Positions 56,191-64,000 of a stretch of 64,000 bases of DNA are shown piece by piece. The stretch's first letter is position 1; each line of letters starts with the position of its first letter. A model generated the notes under the pieces. It had not been told where the DNA came from and searched no databases. It was given only the letters and a program-made list of their open reading frames with translations. The stretch is from Montifringilla adamsi (taxonomy: Eukaryota; Chordata; Aves; Passeriformes; Passeridae): the NCBI GenBank assembly GCA_017590115.1, contig JAGGNK010012559.1, forward strand, positions 3,207,236 through 3,271,235. The letters are read 5' to 3'. A program made the translations under genes and the position numbers.

Positions 56191-57358
56191 ACTGCTACAT
56201 AAGGGTGTGTAATTGCCTCTCTCCAGGCCACATCTGCCCACTAGGAGTGGCTGAGCCCCAGGAGAGCAGAGCTGGGATATTTTGCTCACCCCCACTTCCA
56301 AGCTCACTGAAATATTATATGAGGATTGTGATGGCTTTCCTGGAAAGAGATATATTTGCTTCCAGTCAGTGCAGAAAGGCACCTGACTCCCCTGGTGGGA
56401 TGTAGAAATAAGTGCTAACGGATCTATTACGTGTGATTTTGCCCTTCATTTATTAAAAAACAGCCACTCAGCCCAGTCCAGCATCAGCCTCCCCCCATCT
56501 TGGACAAAGTGGGCATCACACCGCCAGCCAAGTCTTGGATACAATGAAATGCCTTGGGGATAAAAAACATAAAATTAAAATTGTGCGGAACACATAATTT
56601 TGGCAAGACCTTACTCTCCCTTCCCCCACGGAATGCTTATAAACCAAAAATAGTTATGCAAAATTATGCTTTTTTTGTTTTTGTTTTATACTGTAAAAAG
56701 GCAACACAAAGTGCTTCTCTGTGTACAAATGCTTTAAATATCAGATGTTTACTGGACACAGTTCTGGCTTTTCCTTTACATTTGAAAAAAGCAAATGCCT
56801 CCCATGGAAAAATTATGGAAATAAACTAGGAAGAGAGGCTCGTTATTTTTCCAAGGGATTTTCACACCAAGTTTCAATATGCAAGTCACGCTCCCACCAT
56901 GGAGGACTGTGCACAGATACAATCTAGTGAAGATTTTGTGTACACTGTGTAAAATAAAGCCACTTCAGCTTCATTTTGCTTGTGCTAAGAGCTGCTTAAA
57001 TGTATTATTCTTCTGCCTCGTCACCAAACAGAAACAACACACAGAAACAGCAGCAAAATTAAATTAAGGGATTTAGCTCCAATTTAGAGCCACGAGAAGA
57101 AAATGTCCTGTATGAGACACCTCCAGAGCCTCTGCTGGGGGATCTTTGAGCCCTGCATCTGCTGCGCTGCCATAAGGAACTGTCTGGAAATGGTTTCCAA
57201 AAAAAGCCACCCACAGCTTGGCCTGAGGCACAGCATCTTCCAGCCTCTCCTCCAGGGGGATGTCAGCAGCTGCCCAAGGTGCTCAGTGGCACCAGCCAGT
57301 CTCCCAGCAGCAGCAGCCATCCCCAGCATCACTGGTGGGATTTGGGAGAAACAGGAAA
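56191..57358. other. Single-copy sequence, no gene seen
   Basis: 56400-57080 is AT-rich without clear motifs. 57090-57340 is GC-rich with shadow frames. Confidence 0.5.
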
Positions 57359-57508
57359 ACCAGAGTGCAGCACATTTTTAAAAACCGGTTTGTTTTCCAT
57401 CTCTTTAAATTCATTTTCTCTGTTTTCTTACCACCATTAAAACGCCAAATAAACATCAGATAAAAAAAAAATTGCAGTATTTCTTTCTTCCTGTGAATAG
57501 TAATACAC
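57359..57508. repeat. Unclassified ~150-bp repeat, copy 2
   Basis: Matches 55558-55713 in the same orientation, including AAAAACCGGTTTGTTTTCC and the A tract. It is not inside an LTR here, so its edges help define the unit. Confidence 0.85.
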
Positions 57509-60500
57509 ATTGGAAGCCTCCCACACTTCCCTTTCAATCTACAAATCCCCACGTGCTGCACAATCTCCTTCCCATGGGAAAGGACCTGAACCCATTCATT
57601 GCTTGCTCAGCTGAGAAGTGCCAGAATTAACCTGGTGCCCAGACACTGGCAACTGGGAATAAAAGGGATTGAACTGATCCAATGGTCTGGTTTAGGAGGG
57701 GTCTCACAGCAGCTTAAAACAAGGCCACTGGAAATCCCTGCTCCAGAGACTCCTGTCTTGGTTTGGAAAGGCAGGTGTCTGCTAAGAAAGGCAGGAGCCT
57801 TCCCTGAAATGGAAAAATGTGAACCCCCCTCCAAATTGCTAAAAATTTTAAATTAAGGGGCTCTCAGGCAAAAATATGGGAGCAGGAATGACAGTTCTTT
57901 ATTAAGGAAGAAGATAAAATAAATAATGCAGTAAACTAAAACACTGACAGGGTCAGAGCACAGCCTGGCACCCTGTGGGTCAGGGTGCTGGCAGCAGTCC
58001 CACTGGAATTGTGGCTCAGCCCTCCTGCAGTGCCAGCTGTGGTTCTGCTGGAGCAGGGATCCTGCACAAGGCTGGAGTTCTTCCTCTGAAGCTCCAGGGG
58101 AAGAGGCAGCTGCTGTTCCTCTGGGAATGCAGGGGAGAAGCCGTGCTGGTGCTGCAGAATCTCAGATTCTATCCGGGTAGGAATGCTTGGCTCCTCCCCT
58201 GGGCTCACATCTCCCATGGATGCTGTAGCTCTCATCAGCCCTGCAGGGACATTCCACAGCCTGTTATCAGCAGATGTCCCCGGAGGGAGGAGTGGCTGTG
58301 GAAGAGATAAGGAAAACTGTCCACTGAACAGGAGACAGCTGCCATCCAGATGGCAAATGGAATACAATTGGCTTGGCAATCCAAGACAGCTCCTCACACC
58401 CCAGGATCCGAGCTGGGAGGGAGGAGCTGGCCGTGGTGGCTGATGGAGAGGTTCTCCCTCCATGCAGGCACACTGCTTTCACTGGACACAAACAAGCCTG
58501 AAAAACCAAACATTTGTATTTGAGGGTGGTTTTCTGCACTACCCCCAGCCCTGCTGCCCATCAGAGCTGCGGGCACTGCCCACTGCAGCAGGAAGCAGGG
58601 ACACGGCCAGGAGCAGGCAGGACACTGGGAATTGCTATTTCATTATCCGGGCAGGACAGTGGGAAAAGTGGGCTCTGCAAATCTTACAGAGACTGGGCTT
58701 TGAGGCTGAAATTGTGGGAGGTGCTTGGGGTGGTTGCAGGTAACCACAAGGAGCTTGGCTGAGAGGTGCCAGGTGAACACAAGGATCATCCCAGCCCCTG
58801 AGCCAGCTCAGGGCAGGGCATTGCACTCCCTGTGCCCTCTCGCAGCCCTGCCCAAAGCTGGGATCCCTCCATAGCTCAGAGTCAGCTCATTTTCCTCTGG
58901 CAGGCAGATAATTTTTGCCTCCACACATTTAACACTCCTCATTTAACATTCCATTCATTTAGCATCTCCTGTGGGCAGCACCCCCTGCCACGGGAGAGCT
59001 GCTCCCTCCAGCCCCCCTCTCCCTTCCCAGGGCAGGGTTCCCCTTGTCCCCACACATCAGGCCAGTAGGTACAGCCAGATCCACCCACAGCTTCTCACCC
59101 AACGTTTAAACTTCCTCTGAACGTGCTGGAACAACCAAGAAATTTGCTGTGAATTGGAAATGGACCAGAATTTGCAGGGATTGGGCAAAACAACTGGCTG
59201 CAGCTGGCCAAATTAATTCCCAGTGTAATTCCACTGAAGTGGAATGTAACAGGCATTTGAAATAACGTGATCTTTTCTTGCCCTTTGCATGTGTAGAAGG
59301 GAAAAAAAAAAAAAAAAAAGGTATTAACAACTCATTCCCAATCTTTGCATGGGTAATTAACCATGTGGGGAGCAAAGAGCCCTGTGCACTGCCAGGCTGG
59401 CAGGTGCCCAGCCTTCTGCTCTGCCAGTTGGTACCTTTGTTGAGGAGAAAAAGGAGCTGCCCTGGCTGGGTGTGTACAATGGACACGTGCTGGGGCTGAC
59501 AGGTCACACACAAATCACGTGAGAGTGGAGCAGAATGCCATGGAGCATACCAAGTTTCTTTGTAAACTGGTTCCATGCAAAGATAATAGCGAGCAGAGGC
59601 TAATGCTGCAGTCTCTAATTTTCTTGTCTGACTAAGCAGGCATAATTTACACCCATCAGTTGCAAATGGCTTCTCCCACCAATCCTAAAGATAGAGGACT
59701 TTTTTTTTTTAAGGGGAAAAAAAAAAAAAAGGAAAAAAGATGATTTCCTACCTCTGCAGAAAGAGGATGAAAAACACATGCAAAGGCTGTCTGACACAAA
59801 TATATATTTTTCACTCAGCTAGTTCAAAGAGATCATCTTGCAGCCCAGAAACAGGAGACCTTGATGGAACCAACTGGCCAAAACAGCTTCTTCTGTCAGA
59901 TACGAACGCAGGGGGTGATAAAGACAATAATTTGAACTGGTCTTACTTAGTCATTTGCTCCCTGTTGCCCTTTTCAGCCCGTTTGACACGCTGCAATTGT
60001 ACAAATTCAGCTGCTGCTGCACGAGGCTGACAATCAGCCGGGATGCACGTGGCTCCATTCCACAAGCCCCGGGGGATCTGTCACCTCTCAGGTGCCAGGA
60101 CAGTTCTGTCCCTGCTCACAGCCACACATCACATCCAAAAAGGCCAGGCAGGTCTCTGCATCCTCCCTTGCTCACCTTCCTGGAGTGGCTCTGTCCATTG
60201 GGAAGTGTCTGGTCCAGACTCCCAGAGCACCAGGTTCAGATCAAGATGCCCTCAAAGGCAGGGGCTGACCAAAGGGGCCCTGCCAGGGGTGCCCAGTGAG
60301 TGTTTGGCTGCACAGGGTCCATGCAAGAGCTGGCACAGGTGGAGCTGCCCCAGAGCCAGGGGGGCTGAACCATCTCCCAAACTCCCATCTCCCCGTGCCA
60401 CCCAAGGGTCCCACAGCCCCACTGTGCCCTGCCAGTGGGAGCAGGCAGACCCCCAAGGTCTGGCATCCATGGTGCCAGGGCTGGGTGCTGCTGCTGGTGC

Positions 60501-60569
60501 AGAGACCCTGCTGGGTCTGTGCCAGGTGTGTGACACTGAGCCTGCAGGGCGCCCTGGGACAGGGCACAC
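57509..60569. other. Single-copy sequence, no gene seen
   Basis: About 3 kb. A run at 59302-59319; T run/A run pair at 59701-59730. 59940-60560 is GC-rich, giving a 219-codon plus frame (60043-60702) opposed by 113-179 codon minus frames. The mutual overlap and lack of motifs argue against a gene. Confidence 0.5.
59701..59737. repeat. T-run/A-run inverted repeat
   Basis: A run of about 11 T, then AAGGGG, then about 14 A, then GG and AAAAAA. It can fold into an AT hairpin with a short loop. A length-unstable site. Confidence 0.85.
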
Positions 60570-60670
60570 TGCGGCAAAACTGATTAAAATAATAACAAGA
60601 TTCACACCCTTTGTTATTGTCTCATTCAAAGAGGCTTCATTAGCCTCAGCCACACCAGCTCCAGGCAGGA
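60570..60670. promoter_or_regulatory. Candidate conserved noncoding element
   Basis: Short AT-rich block (CTGATTAAAATAATAACAAG, CCTTTGTTATTGTC, a SOX-type word) in GC-rich surroundings. Confidence 0.35.
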
Positions 60671-60779
60671 AAGTCCGGGGAACCTCTCTGGCCATTGTTT
60701 GAAGGGTCATTGTGCACTCCCAGCACAGCCCTTGTCTCACCCCCATTTCTGCTCGGCTGGAAAAGGGCAGAGGAGGAAA

Positions 60780-61780
60780 CTGGTGCTGCAAACATCACCG
60801 CGGGAAGGAAGGAAGGGCCAATTCGCATCTCCTGCCAGCCTGGGGACGTTGGGGACAAGCTCTCGTACCTGCTCCCAGCAGCTCTGCTGGCTGCGAGCAG
60901 CTGACGGTGCTGGGAGCCGGCAGGTCCTGGCTCCCGCTGCTGCGGGGTGGGATTTGCACGGCAGGGGTGATGCCAACCGCATCTGAGAGCACCGAGAGCG
61001 CCCTTTGATGTGCTCAGGCACACGGGCCCCAGCGGGGCTCTGCTCTGAGCTCCGGCAGGCAGCCCAGCCAAGGAGGGAGTGCAGCAGCGCTCCCAGCCCC
61101 TTCCCACTCTCCCAGCTTCTGTGGGGCGTCGCTGCTCTGGGTTTGACAGGAGCTCGCGTTCTCCCAGCGCGTTCTCCTGACTTTCACAATAATGTATTCA
61201 GCAGAACTGGATAAATTTCAAACCAGCTATTATACCACGGTATGTTCCAACACAAATATATGCAGTGTAGCGAAGCAACAATTCCGCGAGCAGCGCACAG
61301 ACTGCAGAAACCCCACATTTCCTACCCCGGACAGAGCAGCCACACCTTCACCACGGGAATTTATTAGAGAATAAACCTCACAAAAACCTAAGCGGGAAAC
61401 CACCCCACTTTGGAATCAGCTGCCCAGCAGCACAGCACACGAGTTGGCAGCACTCCCCTCTGCCCCGGCCCCACCTGCCTCCATCCCAAGCACACAAACC
61501 CTGCCCGCGCCGCGGGCAAGGCACGAACACAATGCCTCTCCCTTCCAGATGGAATGCCGAGTAGGAAGTGGGAATTTTCCCCCCTTCCCTCCGCCCCACA
61601 ACAAGCAAGATGCAACACAAATTGCAGTGAGGCGAATGCGGATGGCTGGGGTTTGCTTTTGCAGGAGCTGCTGGAGCGTGGGTGGCAGCGTCCCCTCATC
61701 CCGGCTGCTGGCACGGAGTTAAAGCCTCTCCCAGAAGAGGCACCGAGCAGACCCAAACTCCTCGGGCAAATCCAGCTTCT
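60780..61780. other. CpG-richer block, possible regulatory region
   Basis: CpG is visibly commoner than elsewhere (GGGGCGTCGCTGC, CAGCGCGTTC, CCGCGCCGCGGGC, TTCCGCGAGCAGCGC) and 61180-61380 has AT-rich cores within it. No exon or start that I can defend; the 192-codon frame at 61410-61988 has opposed frames of similar length. It could be an unmethylated regulatory island. Confidence 0.4.
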
Positions 61781-61959
61781 CCTGCGGCACTGCCGTGCCC
61801 AGCCCAGCTCAGCCTCAGCACTCCTCAATGCCAGCACAGCTCCCGGATGGTTACACCCAAAGGAATCCTCCTCACAGTATCGAAACTTGCCATTTAAACC
61901 AGCAAACCTGCCGTGGCACAGCTGCAGGAGCCAGAATGAACCGGAGAGTTGGAGTGCGG

Positions 61960-62560
61960 GGAGGAAGGAAAGGAGGGATCCTTCATAATGGATCTGTGAA
62001 CTGCGGGCTTCAATTCAATTTAGCGAGCCATCAATCAAGCTGCGGGTGTCAGAGCGAAGGGCCGGAGCCGGGACGGTTTCAGTAGAGGGCACTCAAGTCC
62101 CAGAAATCCACGTTTCCCAGGTATATTCCCTCTGATGTTTTAGGAGCCGACTTCGGCACATGAATCTCGGTAATGCGAGCGCTGAGCCTCATAACTCAGA
62201 TTGATTGTGGTTCTATTAGACCTGATGCATATAAATCTAAACAAAACACATGTGGATGGAGCTAATTCCAACGAACCAGTTTAGATACCATTACAGAAAT
62301 AAAGAGAAGCCTCTTTTTCTTCATTAGTATTGAAAAATGCTATAGCTATAGAAATGCTTATGTCTCTTTCTGCCAGGTTCCTAGTTCTGCTGCTGCTCTA
62401 AAGCATTAGTCTGATTTGAAAATGTATTTTGTCAATCAGCATTTTCCTCTAGATATTAATAATCTCAACACTATTTTCCACTTTTGCAAGTGGTTCCCTT
62501 TCATATTCAAAAATAAGAAGTCTTAAATCAGTGTCTTGAGAACACCCATAAACCTACAGC
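61960..62560. promoter_or_regulatory. Strongest candidate conserved noncoding element
   Basis: About 600 bp single-copy, mixing CpG-retaining words (CGAGCCATCAATCAAGC, GGTAATGCGAGCGC, GCCGACTTCGG) with AT-rich homeobox, PBX/MEIS-like and octamer-like words (CAGATTGATTGTGG, GATGCATATAAATC, CTTCATTAGTATTG, GATATTAATAATC) and the palindrome CTATAGCTATAG (about 62340). This composition is the most enhancer-like in the window. Confidence 0.45.
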
Positions 62561-63379
62561 TTTATTTATAGGTGAGAGGACCGAATTTTTTATGTCTATA
62601 AAACCCCCATAAGATGTACACAATTTTGAATCTGACCTGTGTAATACCTGGAACTCTAAATACCACAAATATTCATTGTAAAAACAGCAGTATGAAAAAG
62701 TGACATCCAAATATCTTCTCAACAAACTCAAAATAACGAATCAACTTCTCCTCACTGGTACACTATGTTCACAAGTTATAAATACACCAAAGTTTGCATT
62801 AATTGATACACTCTTAAATGATGAATTACCACATTAAAGCTATTTTCACAGCACTTATGAACTGGGCAAAGATCTTGTATTTTTAGCATTGCTGTAACTA
62901 GTCATCCAAAGCCAAAGCCCTTCTGCTACCTTTGATTGTCCTCAAGGCACAGCCAAAGATTCCTGAAGGAAGTCCTGACTGGTGTAAATCCTGCTCCCCA
63001 GGCCAGCATCCCACTGGGCAGCACTCACCTGTGCAGCAGCACTGAGCCAGAGCTCTGGGCCCATGAGGAGCTCTACCAGCCTTCCAGGTTCTTCCTTCTT
63101 CTGTCCAGCCATCCTGCCTGTGCTGTAATTGTCCATCACAACCTGGCTCTGGCTCCAGGGGAAGTCTGGCCTGGCAGCTGAAGGTCATTGCTCACAGGTC
63201 TGCAGCCCCTCCATGGGCAGCAGGTGAAATTGAGTCTTTTATAGGGCAAAAAAAGCCCCAAGCAGCGATGGTGCAACACCTGAGAGAAGTTTCCAAAATG
63301 CCCTCTCTGTAATCCTGCCACAGAGCAGCCTTGGGATGCCCTGGGTGCTGCCCAGAGAGAGGAGCACTGCCAAGTGGCA
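62561..63379. other. Single-copy sequence, no gene seen
   Basis: AT-rich to 62930 and possibly continuous with the block to its left; GC-rich after. No repeats or coding signal. Confidence 0.5.
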
Positions 63380-63596
63380 CGAGAGGGACGGGTTGGGGAC
63401 AGTGTGGGAACACAAAGGGAGGGAGACACAGTCATGGTGGGTTAGGGACGGTGTGGGGATGTGGGAATACAAAGGGAGACACAGCCATGTGGGCTGGGGA
63501 CAGTGTGGGAACACAAAGAGAGGGAGACACAGCCATGGTAAGCTGGGGAGAGTGTGGGGATGTGGGAATGCAAAGGGAGGGAGACACAGCCATGTG
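63380..63596 (+). repeat. ~50-60 bp minisatellite, about four units
   Basis: Units contain GTGTGGGAACACAAAG or GTGGGAATACAAAGGGAG, then GAGACACAGCCATG and GGCTGGGGACAG, starting near 63399, 63450, 63508 and 63551. Alternating short and long forms. Shadow frames on both strands reflect the lack of stops. Confidence 0.92.
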
Positions 63597-64000
63597 AGCT
63601 GCTCTGCTGAACACCTCAGGTTGCTTTGGGAAGGAGAAGCCATGAAAGCCCACGAGCAGCCCTGGAGTGCTCCTCTGCCTGTGCCCAAGCTCGACTGCTG
63701 TGGTAATTCCTGGTACAGGGCTGTTCCTGTCCTGCCCTCTCTGACCTACGTGCAGGAGATGAGGACTGTCCACGACCTCCACACACCCATCTGCCACTAA
63801 TCAAATAATTTAATACAAAATAGACTATTTGTGCTGCTCTGCAGTAGGATCCAGAGGCTGAAGCTGAGGTTGGAGCCTTATCAGTGCCTGGTACTGACAG
63901 AAAGGCAGGAAGCAGCATTCCAAACTAACAGAATATTTCCTCCCAGTTACAGTTTAATTTAAACGCTCCACAAAATCAAACCTCTACTCCATGTGCTGGA
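63597..64000. other. Single-copy sequence to window end, no gene seen
   Basis: AT-rich after 63800. No feature recognised. Confidence 0.5.

Noticed and set aside
60043..60791. 219-codon plus frame and 179-codon minus frame
   Set aside because: Opposed overlapping frames in GC-rich DNA with no recognisable domain, start context or splice signals.
61388..61988. 192-codon plus frame and 149-codon minus frame
   Set aside because: Same reasoning: CpG-richer stop-poor DNA, opposed frames, no family signature.
1..64000. tRNA, rRNA, snRNA or microRNA genes
   Set aside because: No cloverleaf-type A/B boxes, rRNA words or long near-perfect precursor hairpins were found by eye; a covariance-model scan would be the decisive test.

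Overview
This window is vertebrate nuclear DNA, almost certainly from a bird and most likely a songbird (Passeriformes). Three things point there. (1) Truncated CR1 LINE 3' ends carry the avian tail built on repeats of ATTCTGTG (10281, 13685, 23368). (2) There are many short solitary LTRs of types I recognise from songbird genomes. (3) There are no Alu/B1-like SINEs. I found no protein-coding gene, exon, tRNA, rRNA or known ncRNA that I can support. The long open frames are by-products of tandem repeats without stop codons, or of GC-rich sequence. By eye, endogenous-retrovirus LTRs make up about 16% of the window, as about 26 copies or pieces in seven families (A to G, my own labels). All look solitary: I see no gag, pol or env reading frame and no paired LTRs around an internal region.

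Layout. 1-2.4 kb: poly(T), a piece of a B LTR, a conserved-looking AT-rich block and a G LTR. 2.4-4.5 kb: unique sequence. 4.5-4.9 kb: A LTR. 5-9.5 kb: mostly unique sequence with several AT-rich, homeobox-site-rich blocks and a (CCCAT)n tract. 9.5-10.6 kb: a large octamer satellite followed by a CR1. 12.2-15.7 kb: two C LTRs, a CR1 and an A LTR. 16.8-20.3 kb: B, D and C LTRs, the C LTR sitting inside a 16-17 bp minisatellite. 20.3-23.4 kb: unique, with regulatory-looking blocks. 23.4-33.4 kb: the most repeat-dense part (CR1, three A LTRs, four B LTRs, three tandem duplications). 34-49 kb: D, A, F, A, B, A LTRs with three minisatellites. 51-57.5 kb: E LTR, C fragments, and an A LTR carrying an unclassified ~150 bp repeat that recurs at 57.36 kb. 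57.5-64 kb: unique sequence, a CpG-richer block (60.8-61.8 kb), an AT-rich block (62.0-62.6 kb) and a minisatellite at 63.4 kb.

Interpretation (inference). The window looks like a gene desert or a long intron. The single-copy AT-rich blocks resemble vertebrate conserved noncoding elements, which would fit the neighbourhood of a developmental regulator, but only a cross-species alignment can show this. The LTRs supply promoter-type motifs: an octamer plus TATA box in some A copies, a perfect palindromic RFX X-box in both D copies, and CCAAT boxes in B copies. I see no new multi-gene system. The most notable items are the LTR regulatory motifs, the near-perfect target-site duplications, three tandem duplications of 131-252 bp, the satellite with G-quadruplex potential, a hairpin at 46.05 kb and the unclassified repeat.
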